A stretch of 6,266 nt of DNA from Candidatus Dojkabacteria bacterium. GTDB taxonomy: Bacteria > Patescibacteriota > Dojkabacteria > B142 > OLB20. Location of the stretch: assembly GCA_020429485.1 (NCBI GenBank), contig JAGQLK010000072.1:1-6266 (forward strand), read 5' to 3'. Numbering within the stretch: position 1 is the stretch's first letter; each line of letters begins with the position of its first letter. The position numbers were made by a program, and so were the translations under genes. Below are positions 1 through 5,489 of this stretch, piece after piece. A model generated the notes under the pieces. The model was not told the DNA's origin, did no database searches, and saw only the letters and a list, made by a program, of their open reading frames with translations.

Positions 1-1
1 A

Positions 2-568
2 GTAGGTAGCTGGCTCCTAGATCATCCTGAAGGACAGGATTTAGTACCAATAGATGGTAATGTAGATATTGAGGTTGCCACATTACAGAATCTGATCAAC
101 AGCTCTGTTAGTAGTACATTTGATTTACTTGCTGCATTTTATAACTATACGACTGATGAACCAGACATAGTTACATATGATTATGGGGAAGAAGATCTAG
201 TTAGATTTCAGGAGTATATTGAAGCAGGCCATTTCTTTCCAGTTGAAGCTTATCTGGATGAATTATTAAATCTATTAGAATCTGATTGGGCAAAGTCTTT
301 GATGAGAGAATTTAGAATGCAATTCATAGATTTTGATCCGATGACTGAGAGAACAAAGCGTGAATTTTTTCAACCAATTAAGCCTTTATATGAAAGAATG
401 CTACTGATTGCTTATGACAGATTTAGGCATTATCAAGATGGTAAGGACCTGGTTGGGGTGGTAATGCTTTTTACAAGTAGCGACTTACATTCGTATTTTG
501 GAATTGATGAAGCTATAGTCGATTTTGATATGGGGATAGCTGAAATAAGATCAAGACAGTCGGCTTAA
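2..568 (+). CDS. 3' end of an unrecognised protein (5' partial)
   Basis: The frame is open from the first complete codon at position 2 to a TAA at 566-568, giving 188 visible residues with the N-terminus outside the window. An in-frame TTG/ATG pair at 299-304 could open a shorter product. However, the upstream part reads as ordinary protein with normal composition and no stop, so the gene almost certainly starts before the window. The visible part has no membrane segment, signal peptide or cysteine motif. It looks mostly helical, with acidic and aromatic stretches such as YLDELLNLLESDW and a mixed-charge segment, MTERTKREFFQPIKPLYERM. I do not recognise a family and assign no function. It converges on the hydrolase gene, and its stop abuts that gene's stop (TAA then TTA) with no base between. 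No terminator hairpin follows. Confidence 0.8.
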   Translation, partial: VGSWLLDHPEGQDLVPIDGNVDIEVATLQNLINSSVSSTFDLLAAFYNYTTDEPDIVTYDYGEEDLVRFQEYIEAGHFFPVEAYLDELLNLLESDWAKSLMREFRMQFIDFDPMTERTKREFFQPIKPLYERMLLIAYDRFRHYQDGKDLVGVVMLFTSSDLHSYFGIDEAIVDFDMGIAEIRSRQSA

Positions 569-1675
569 TTATTCTGGCCTCAATTGTAGAAAGTCGATCC
601 ATACATACCATATCTCTTTTGGATTACCGTTATTATATCTAAGGGCTGTTGAGTCAAAAATTGCCCAGTTGCCTTGTTCTGAGTTTGTACCATTCTCCCA
701 TGCTTCAATATCATGAATCCAAGACCAGTTTATAAACTCAATGTCGTTTCCTTTAGTTAATTCTAGTAGGCGCATGAAGTACTCTACTTGTTCCTGCTCT
801 GATCCAGTATAGCCTTGTTCTGTTAGATATTCTAAGTCTGGACCAAATTCCTGTCTTGCCATCCATCCAGTCTCTACTATAGCTATCGACTTATCACTAT
901 AGTCAGTTATATCAGTTAGGTAGTCATCTGGTATTTCATTAGGTGAAGCGTAATCCATGTAGGGATATGTCGTAATTGCAATCATGTCATTATAACCAGC
1001 AAACATAGCTATCATATCCCATTGTGGATCTCTGATGTCGGCTTTACCTGAGATGTATCCCTCGCCACGCAACGCTTCATAGTGAAAGATTGTGTATACA
1101 TAGAGATTGGGATAATCAGATTTAATTTCTTGATAAATATATTTATAAGTATCTACGAATTGTCCAAATTCCTGTGGATTATCTTCATAAAGAAGATTAA
1201 CTTCATTACCTATTCCTAGATACTTTATTTCATTAGGGTAGTTAACAAGAAACTCATTTGCAGTTGCAATTAGCTTATCTGCTGTTTCGGTATTCCATTC
1301 TTTAGAATCTTGTAAGCCAAGCTCAAGTACAATGTCATTGTCTGTTCCGATTATTGACGGATCAACAATATCAGTTTCTTTCCAGTCAACATATATACCA
1401 TGTAGTTCTCCTGCAGAAGAGGTTAGTTCCCAAAAATCTGAAATATCACTATTAGTAAAATTAGGATAATTTTTTGGTACGAAGCCAGCTGTCCCCATAA
1501 GAAAAGTCCTGTTTTCTATAGGGTATTCATACTCCAAAGAAATTGGTAAAGGAGTAGGTGAGGGTGAGATATGTACTGAAGTATCTTTGCTCGCAGTGCT
1601 ATATATAGCCCATCCGATTCCAGATATTAATATCAAAAGTATTAATATGCTGATAATAGGTAAGGCTTTCTTCAT
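569..1675 (-). CDS. Membrane-anchored clan GH-A-like glycoside hydrolase (GH17/GH53-like)
   Basis: The predicted product has 368 residues. The frame stays open to an ATG at 1726, but that start would lie inside the upstream gene. The ATG at 1675 comes 2 nt after that gene's TAG and begins MKKALPII, a typical export start, so I chose it. Residues 5-26 form a hydrophobic segment with no lipobox cysteine, followed by a Ser/Thr/Pro linker (SPSPTPLP, 37-44) and a catalytic domain from about 58 to 365. TIM-barrel hydrolase signatures are visible. YLGIGNEVN (152-160) carries a likely acid/base Glu158, IAITTYPYMDY (232-242) resembles the GH17 'YPY' strand, IAIVETGW (264-271) carries a likely nucleophile Glu268, and FINWSWIHD (314-322) resembles the last barrel strand. 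The two glutamates are 110 residues apart, as is usual in clan GH-A. It would act on an extracellular beta-linked glycan; the substrate is unknown. There is no Shine-Dalgarno, so translation may be coupled to the preceding gene. The exact family is uncertain. Confidence 0.82.
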   Translation of the reverse strand: MKKALPIISILILLILISGIGWAIYSTASKDTSVHISPSPTPLPISLEYEYPIENRTFLMGTAGFVPKNYPNFTNSDISDFWELTSSAGELHGIYVDWKETDIVDPSIIGTDNDIVLELGLQDSKEWNTETADKLIATANEFLVNYPNEIKYLGIGNEVNLLYEDNPQEFGQFVDTYKYIYQEIKSDYPNLYVYTIFHYEALRGEGYISGKADIRDPQWDMIAMFAGYNDMIAITTYPYMDYASPNEIPDDYLTDITDYSDKSIAIVETGWMARQEFGPDLEYLTEQGYTGSEQEQVEYFMRLLELTKGNDIEFINWSWIHDIEAWENGTNSEQGNWAIFDSTALRYNNGNPKEIWYVWIDFLQLRPE

Positions 1676-1677
1676 AA

Positions 1678-2070
1678 CTAACTGTTGAACATTTCTTGTA
1701 ATGGAGTCCAGTAATAATCTTCCCAACCTTGCTCATAATCACCCACAGCTTCCTCAGGAATTTCTGTATGATTAAAAGATAACTCAGTTCCTTCTGGAGT
1801 TTCTGTTAGCTCAAATATAATTTTAGAAAAGTGTTCTGCTGGCCAACCCTCATCTTGAACTCTCCAGCTTTGAACGATTCTTTTATCTTTAATAAGTTCC
1901 AAGTTTTCACCATCAGCCCACCCATCAAATGTAGAGAATATATCGCCTTGTTTATCTGAAATGGTTGCTGTTGAGCCGGTAATTTTAGTATGCAGCTGAG
2001 GATCTAGTAGAGCAGAATAGATCTGATCCGGCGTAGTGTTGAGTATAAGTTTCTTATTAATTGTACGCAT
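1678..2070 (-). CDS. AHSA1-type SRPBCC (START-like) domain protein
   Basis: This is a 130-residue soluble protein made of a single SRPBCC fold of the kind named after the C-terminal domain of the Hsp90 ATPase activator Aha1. The pattern is clear along its length: an N-terminal strand plus helix (TINKKLILNTTPDQIYSALL), IVQSWR at 65-70, the strand WPAEHFSKIIFELTE at 76-90, GTELSFNHTEIPEE at 94-107, and the closing helix GWEDYYWTPLQEMF at 115-128. This matches the usual W-x-x-Y-Y-W-x-P-L ending of the family. Length is normal. Such proteins bind hydrophobic ligands or have unknown roles; prokaryotic members are rarely shown to act on Hsp90. It is the middle gene of the minus operon, 47 nt after the DUF1059-like gene and 2 nt before the hydrolase gene. 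No Shine-Dalgarno precedes its ATG. Confidence 0.88.
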   Translation of the reverse strand: MRTINKKLILNTTPDQIYSALLDPQLHTKITGSTATISDKQGDIFSTFDGWADGENLELIKDKRIVQSWRVQDEGWPAEHFSKIIFELTETPEGTELSFNHTEIPEEAVGDYEQGWEDYYWTPLQEMFNS

Positions 2071-2116
2071 AACAAAATAGTTACAGTTAAATAAGATATG
2101 ACATTATTTATTAGAT

Positions 2117-2389
2117 TTAATAATCGTCTTCATCAAATTCATCTTCTTCCTCATCATCGTCTTCTTCCATATCATCTTCCATTTCTATCATCGATTCAAG
2201 TTTGTCTAACCAATCTGATTTTTGATCTTCAGTCATTGCTTCCATCATAGCAACTGTCTCCTCGTGCAATCCATCAGAATCGGCCATTGCATGACTTTCC
2301 AAAGAAGCTGCTAATTCATCTACACTTTCGCCTTTAGCTTCAAAATCACACTGGTCTGGACCACCAGCTGCGCTGCATGCTACTTTCAT
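2117..2389 (-). CDS. Small DUF1059-like protein with polyacidic C-terminal tail
   Basis: The product has 90 residues. The first two thirds resemble the DUF1059 family of small prokaryotic proteins. There is a short strand start MKVAC, a Gly-Gly-containing loop, CDFEAKG with Cys14, a helix ESVDELAASLESHAM with His33, then a second His42 before another helix, and a WLDKLESM helix at 60-67. Cys5, Cys14, His33 and His42 could form a metal site, which is an inference. The last 20 or so residues are almost only Asp and Glu, ending in Tyr. I know of no such tail as a DUF1059 hallmark, and it could mimic nucleic acid or bind cations or basic proteins. It is the first gene of the minus operon, behind a good promoter, and lacks a Shine-Dalgarno. 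Family assignment is by eye and moderately sure; the coding call is firm. Confidence 0.75.
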   Translation of the reverse strand: MKVACSAAGGPDQCDFEAKGESVDELAASLESHAMADSDGLHEETVAMMEAMTEDQKSDWLDKLESMIEMEDDMEEDDDEEEDEFDEDDY

Positions 2390-2410
2390 AACTATTTATA
2401 TTAATAATTA

Positions 2411-2430
2411 AATAAGTACGAATAGGTACT
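2411..2430. promoter_or_regulatory. Candidate operator: AGTAC-N6-GTACT dyad
   Basis: Positions 2415-2419 (AGTAC) and 2426-2430 (GTACT) form a perfect 5-bp inverted repeat around a 6-bp centre. The same stretch also reads as two 10-bp direct repeats (AATAAGTACG then AATAGGTACT, 8 of 10 identical). It begins about at the predicted transcription start of the minus operon, where a bound repressor would block the polymerase. The arms are short and the region is AT-rich, so chance is possible. Confidence 0.35.
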
Positions 2431-2436
2431 AAACAC

Positions 2437-2465
2437 AATATAAGTATAATTCTTATATATGGCAA
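2437..2465 (-). promoter_or_regulatory. Sigma70-type promoter of the minus-strand operon
   Basis: Read on the minus strand, TTGCCA (2465-2460) and TATATT (2442-2437) are separated by exactly 17 nt, close to the TTGACA and TATAAT consensus. Transcription should begin near 2430, leaving a leader of about 40 nt before the ATG at 2389. The placement and spacing make this the likely promoter for the DUF1059-like, AHSA1 and hydrolase genes. Confidence 0.62.
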
Positions 2466-2487
2466 GCTTTTTATTAGTGTGTGCGGA

Positions 2488-2499
2488 AATCGGTCGATT
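2488..2499. repeat. Short inverted repeat AATCG-GT-CGATT between divergent promoters
   Basis: A 5-bp inverted repeat with a 2-bp centre lies in the least AT-rich part of the divergent intergenic region. It sits 8 bp upstream of the plus-strand -35 box (2508) and 22 bp upstream of the minus-strand -35 box (2465). It could be a regulator site acting on one or both directions. Only the sequence symmetry and position support it. Confidence 0.25.
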
Positions 2500-2507
2500 C
2501 TAAATTC

Positions 2508-2536
2508 TTGACTTTTTTTTTTGCCTATGTAATTCT
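2508..2536 (+). promoter_or_regulatory. Probable promoter of the large secreted protein gene
   Basis: A strong -35 box TTGACT (2508-2513) is followed by a run of ten T (2513-2522). At 17 nt spacing lies AATTCT (2531-2536), preceded by TGT, an extended -10 element that may make up for a weak hexamer. Transcription would start near 2543, leaving a leader of roughly 30 nt with no Shine-Dalgarno. The -35 is convincing; the exact -10 is not. Confidence 0.45.
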
Positions 2537-2573
2537 ATGAGTAATCACTTTTTTACTTGTTAGTTTTGCTTTT

Positions 2574-4301
2574 ATGGGAAAAAGCTTCAAAAATAAATCC
2601 CGAGCGGTGATGAGTGTGTTTTCAGTAGCAGTTTTGCTTTTAGCATATATGCCTACTGGATTCATCACAACTGTTTTCGCAGAAACTGCTGATACATCAG
2701 TTACTGTGTCTAACAGTGGTCCAGATTTTAAGGGAGGTACGGATGTCTATGAAGATCCGGCTTCTGACTCAACGACCCCAACCGACGAAGGAACCTCGCT
2801 AGCATTCAAGGCTACAGCTGCAGATGCTAACGAAGATAACTATTTCTTAGTTATCTGTTCAACAAACTCAGTAACACCAGAAGGTGGTACTGGTAATGCT
2901 CCAGCTTGTGGAGCTACTCAATATTGTGTATCAACATCAACAGCAGCAGCTTCAGGCTCAGAAACAGAAGCAAGTTGTAGTTATACAACTACAGGTGCAG
3001 AACCGGAATCAAATCCATGGTTTGCATTCGTTTGCGATGATGTAGTAGGCTCAATCTGTTCAAGTGCAAGCCAAGGTACACTAGTAGATGGTTCAGAATC
3101 ACCATTTAAGGTGAATCATGACCCATCATTTACAGCACTAAACGTAGATGCAGCAGATGATCCAGGTGGTGATGTAGTATTTACTGCTACAGCATCTGAC
3201 GGAGACTCTGATGGCTCAGCTGACACAGTACAATTATTTGTCTGTGATAATGCTGGAGCTACATCTGGTGGTTGTACTGGTTCAACATATTGTTCAAGTA
3301 CAGCATCAGCTTCTAATCCATCATGTACATACAACTATCCTGCAGTAGTAGAAAATGGAAACTACACAGTATACGGTCACGTATTTGATAGTCATGGATT
3401 AGCATCAGCATCAAACCCTCAAACAGTTGATTACGTTGTAAATAATGTAGCACCTGTTGTGAGTAGTGTTGTAGTAAATGGAACATCAAACATTACACTT
3501 ACTGAAAATACAACAACTAATATAAATATTACTGGAACTGTAACAGACAACAACTCTTGCCAAGATTTGGTAACTGTTGAAGCAAGTCTATACAGATCAG
3601 CAGTCACTTACACAAACTGTGATACAAACGCAGAAGATGATGATGACAGCTGTTATGCAGATGTAGTATGTGTAGTTGATGGAGGAACATGTACTAGTAA
3701 TACAGATCCAACAGCAACATATACATGTACAGTATCTGTACAGTATCATGCTGATCCAACAGATACAGGAACAGAATACCCAACAGAAAATTGGTTAGGT
3801 AGTATCTATGCATTAGACAGTGGTTTATCAGATGATACTGAAAGTGCAGCAGGTGTTGAAATGGTAAGTCTAGTAGCTCTAGATATTACACAGACATCTA
3901 TCGCTTACGGTGCTGTTAGCCCTGGTTCTGACACTGGTGCAACTAACCAAACAGTAGAGGTTACTGCAACTGGAAACGTGGGATTAGATACTGATTTAAA
4001 TGGTAATGGAAATGGTATGTGTATCAACACATTTACATCACCAACATGTCCAGCAGACAAAGTTGATCTTAATTACCAAGAATATGCAACAGCAGGCTTC
4101 ACATATGGAGCAGGAACTGACTTAAGTGGAACAGCTACAGAGCTAGAACTTAATGTTCCAAAGACTGTTGATACTGGTAGTACTGTAGTAGGTGCAGCAG
4201 ATACATACTGGGGTATCGGATTACCTGGTGTATTAGCATCTGGAAGTTACTATGGAGAAACAATAGTAACTGCAGTATTAGGAGAAACAGCTGGTTGGTA
4301 A
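2574..4301 (+). CDS. Secreted cysteine-rich multidomain surface protein with WxL-like C-terminal domain
   Basis: The product has 575 residues. A basic start and hydrophobic core end in VFA-E, giving a signal peptide of about 36 residues. After it come three beta-rich, Ig- or cadherin-like units (about 40-185, 186-293, 294-435) and a C-terminal domain (about 436-575). Units 1 and 2 share a pattern: a (F/L)xVC-like strand, a C-x5-C ending in Tyr-Cys (CGATQYC, CTGSTYC), then S-C-S/T-Y. There are 18 cysteines, in even numbers per unit (6, 4, 6, 2), which suggests disulfides outside the cell. The composition is rich in Thr, Ser, Ala and Asp, low in Lys/Arg after the signal, and strongly acidic. 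The C-terminal domain contains SIAYGAVSPGSDTGATNQT, TYWGIGLP (544-551) and SGSYYGETIVTAV (556-568). It is a surface-protein domain I associate with CPR bacteria, and its closing strands resemble those of WxL domains. It has no membrane anchor, so it needs a partner or wall binding; the next gene is a candidate. A terminator follows. Confidence 0.88.
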   Translation: MGKSFKNKSRAVMSVFSVAVLLLAYMPTGFITTVFAETADTSVTVSNSGPDFKGGTDVYEDPASDSTTPTDEGTSLAFKATAADANEDNYFLVICSTNSVTPEGGTGNAPACGATQYCVSTSTAAASGSETEASCSYTTTGAEPESNPWFAFVCDDVVGSICSSASQGTLVDGSESPFKVNHDPSFTALNVDAADDPGGDVVFTATASDGDSDGSADTVQLFVCDNAGATSGGCTGSTYCSSTASASNPSCTYNYPAVVENGNYTVYGHVFDSHGLASASNPQTVDYVVNNVAPVVSSVVVNGTSNITLTENTTTNINITGTVTDNNSCQDLVTVEASLYRSAVTYTNCDTNAEDDDDSCYADVVCVVDGGTCTSNTDPTATYTCTVSVQYHADPTDTGTEYPTENWLGSIYALDSGLSDDTESAAGVEMVSLVALDITQTSIAYGAVSPGSDTGATNQTVEVTATGNVGLDTDLNGNGNGMCINTFTSPTCPADKVDLNYQEYATAGFTYGAGTDLSGTATELELNVPKTVDTGSTVVGAADTYWGIGLPGVLASGSYYGETIVTAVLGETAGW

Positions 4302-4322
4302 ACCAACCTTTAAACTGAAACT

Positions 4323-4352
4323 AAAACCCTGAACCTCGGTTCAGGGTTTTTT
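4323..4352 (+). terminator. Rho-independent terminator after the large secreted protein gene
   Basis: The left arm AAAACCCTGAACC and right arm GGTTCAGGGTTTT are perfectly complementary (12-13 bp, with a loop of 2-4 nt centred on TC) and run into a T tract through 4352. It begins 22 nt after the TAA at 4301, so most transcription of the large gene should end here and the next gene needs its own promoter or read-through. Confidence 0.9.
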
Positions 4353-4390
4353 ATTAAATTATTTTCTAAACAATTTTCTATATCCTTCGC

Positions 4391-4419
4391 TTTACTGGGC
4401 TAAATTTTTCTATTAAACT
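4391..4419 (+). promoter_or_regulatory. Possible promoter of the membrane-anchored partner gene
   Basis: TTTACT (4391-4396) and TAAACT (4414-4419) lie 17 nt apart, each matching four of six bases of the sigma70 consensus. Transcription would start near 4426, about 33 nt before the ATG. A promoter is expected here because a strong terminator separates this gene from the one before. The match is moderate, and both boxes also take part in the inverted repeats described separately. Confidence 0.4.
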
Positions 4420-4454
4420 AGATAGTACCGCCCAACTTTAGTTTATTCAGTAAA
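4391..4454 (+). repeat. Nested and competing inverted repeats before the partner gene
   Basis: Several complementary arms lie in the 64 nt before the ATG at 4459. TTTACTG (4391-4397) pairs with CAGTAAA (4448-4454), TAAACTA (4414-4420) with TAGTTTA (4439-4445), TGGGC (4396-4400) with GCCCA (4430-4434), and CTAAA (4400-4404) with TTTAG (4437-4441). Some exclude one another, so a transcript covering them could switch between folds, one of which closes just before the start codon. They could equally be DNA operator sites or AT-rich coincidence. If transcription starts near 4426, only read-through RNA would carry the whole structure. Confidence 0.3.
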
Positions 4455-4458
4455 AAGT

Positions 4459-5367
4459 ATGAATATAAGAAATGTAATTATCTACATAAGTATTTTTATG
4501 TTGGTGTTGTTATCTAACGCTAGCTTAGTTCAAGCGCAATCTAGTTTAGGTATCTCGCCACCATACATTCTCAATGAAAGTTTACTTCCTGGATCAACTT
4601 TCGAACAGGAATTTATTTTATCTAGATCTGATCCTAATGTTGATGCTACAGCAAGAATTGAGCCCGACTTTGGTAAGTTTGATGATTGGATCGAGTTTGA
4701 TAAAGGCCTAGAATTCATTATGCCAGAAGGTGAGCAAAGAGTACCTTTGGTAGCAACAATCAAAGTCCCTGATGATGCAGAAGTAGGTAGCTATAAAGGT
4801 GCAGCTAGAATAAATTTGAGTACAGCAGAAGATGATGGACAAGTAAAACTACTTCCTGGTGTGAGAATAGATGTTAATATGGAAGTTGTCAGTAATACTG
4901 TTAGAGATATCAAAGTTAATTTAGCAGATATTCCAGATTTCCCAGAAGGTAATGATCTAGGCTTGATCCTAAAGATAAACAATCAAGGTAATGATTCTGA
5001 CGGCCCTTCTAAAGTTGAACTGACCATAACTGATTTACTTGATAATCCAATTGCCGACTTAGAAAGTGATGAGATACCAGGTGCAAAAGCATTTAGTGTT
5101 GAAGATGTAGAAGTAAAAATTGATAACTCACTTGAACAAGGGGATTACTTTGCATTGGTGAAAGTTTATGATGAAAATGAAGTAATATTTAGCGATCAAG
5201 TGGTATTTAATGTATATGCTGGTGACGGTACAAGCGATGACGGAGGAGTACTATCTGGTAACTTAAGTATCGCATTAATCGCTATTGGTCTATTAGTTGT
5301 AGCACTACCTCTATTGTATTTATTCTTCATTAAAAGAAGGAAAAAGGACGATAAAAAGAAAAGATAG
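4459..5367 (+). CDS. Secreted two-domain beta-rich protein with C-terminal membrane anchor (DUF916/WxLIP-like layout)
   Basis: The product has 302 residues. A signal peptide (1-26, ending VQA-Q) leads into a first Ig-like domain (about 28-145) opening with SLGISPPYILNESLLPGS. That opening resembles the start of DUF916-type domains, and VPDDAEVGSYKGAARI (103-118) is the typical closing strand pair. A second beta domain (about 147-253) contains LKINNQGN and a GDYFALVKVYD strand. A Gly/Ser/Asp linker, a transmembrane helix (269-291) and a very basic tail (KRRKKDDKKKR) finish it. This gives a type I membrane protein with the basic end inside. There are no cysteines in the mature part, unlike the neighbour. 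Layout and size recall WxL-interacting proteins (signal, DUF916, DUF3324, TM, basic tail), usually 330-350 residues long. Placed directly after the large secreted protein, it may anchor or display it; that role is inferred. There is no Shine-Dalgarno at the ATG. Confidence 0.85.
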   Translation: MNIRNVIIYISIFMLVLLSNASLVQAQSSLGISPPYILNESLLPGSTFEQEFILSRSDPNVDATARIEPDFGKFDDWIEFDKGLEFIMPEGEQRVPLVATIKVPDDAEVGSYKGAARINLSTAEDDGQVKLLPGVRIDVNMEVVSNTVRDIKVNLADIPDFPEGNDLGLILKINNQGNDSDGPSKVELTITDLLDNPIADLESDEIPGAKAFSVEDVEVKIDNSLEQGDYFALVKVYDENEVIFSDQVVFNVYAGDGTSDDGGVLSGNLSIALIAIGLLVVALPLLYLFFIKRRKKDDKKKR

Positions 5368-5385
5368 AACTGACTAAATTTCACG

Positions 5386-5424
5386 AAATAACCCTAATTT
5401 TGTTACAAAATTAGGGTTATTTTT
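5386..5424 (+). terminator. Rho-independent terminator after the anchored partner gene
   Basis: A perfect 17-bp stem (5386-5402 with 5406-5422) closes a 3-nt TTA loop and continues into TT after the stem. The left arm begins with A-rich sequence, so the hairpin may also work in the minus direction, although no minus-strand gene points at it. It starts 18 nt after the TAG. It shares the AACCCT/AGGGTT core with the terminator at 4323-4352. Confidence 0.9.
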
Positions 5425-5425
5425 C

Positions 5426-5454
5426 TTAACAACTTTATTGATTTTCAATATACT
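5426..5454 (+). promoter_or_regulatory. Strong sigma70-type promoter of the DUF2341-LamG gene
   Basis: TTAACA (5426-5431) and TATACT (5449-5454) are 17 nt apart and each matches five of six consensus bases. Predicted transcription starts near 5461, giving a leader of about 29 nt that contains the GAGGAT ribosome binding site. The -35 box begins right after the T tract of the preceding terminator. Confidence 0.7.
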
Positions 5455-5473
5455 AAAAGTAGTGGAATCCCTT

Positions 5474-5479
5474 GAGGAT
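5474..5479 (+). promoter_or_regulatory. Ribosome binding site GAGGAT
   Basis: This is the only clear Shine-Dalgarno-like site in the window. It lies 10 nt before the ATG at 5490, or 12 nt counting from the GAGG core. An in-frame TTG at 5481 is too close (about 3 nt from the core), which favours the ATG as the start. Confidence 0.5.
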
Positions 5480-5489
5480 ATTGTTTGCT

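Noticed and set aside
511..541. AGCTAT...ATAGCT inverted repeat as a terminator for the minus operon
   Set aside because: Arms are only 6 bp with a 19-base loop, lie inside the plus-strand gene, and have no T tract in the minus direction.
299..568. Short gene starting at TTG 299
   Set aside because: The same frame is open and protein-like back to position 2, so this is an internal codon of a longer gene.
1676..1726. Longer start of the hydrolase at the ATG at 1726
   Set aside because: It would add 17 non-signal residues encoded inside the AHSA1 gene and bury the MKKALPII export start. The ATG at 1675, just after the upstream stop, fits better.
3116..3334. Minus-strand frame opposite the large secreted protein
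   Set aside because: It has no plausible leader or domain and sits fully inside a well-supported gene on the other strand.
2574..4301. TGA recoded as glycine (Gracilibacteria-type code)
   Set aside because: No in-frame TGA occurs in any gene, glycine is amply encoded by GGN, and the genes end cleanly with TAA or TAG.
1..4792. Repeated 11-mer AGTAGGTAGCT at 1-11 and 4782-4792
   Set aside because: In a window of this size several 11-base repeats are expected by chance, and the flanks do not match.
4530..5384. Three short minus-strand frames (4530-4763, 4791-4982, 5196-5384)
   Set aside because: All are shadows of the anchored partner gene; none has a recognisable domain or start context, and the last also runs into the terminator region.
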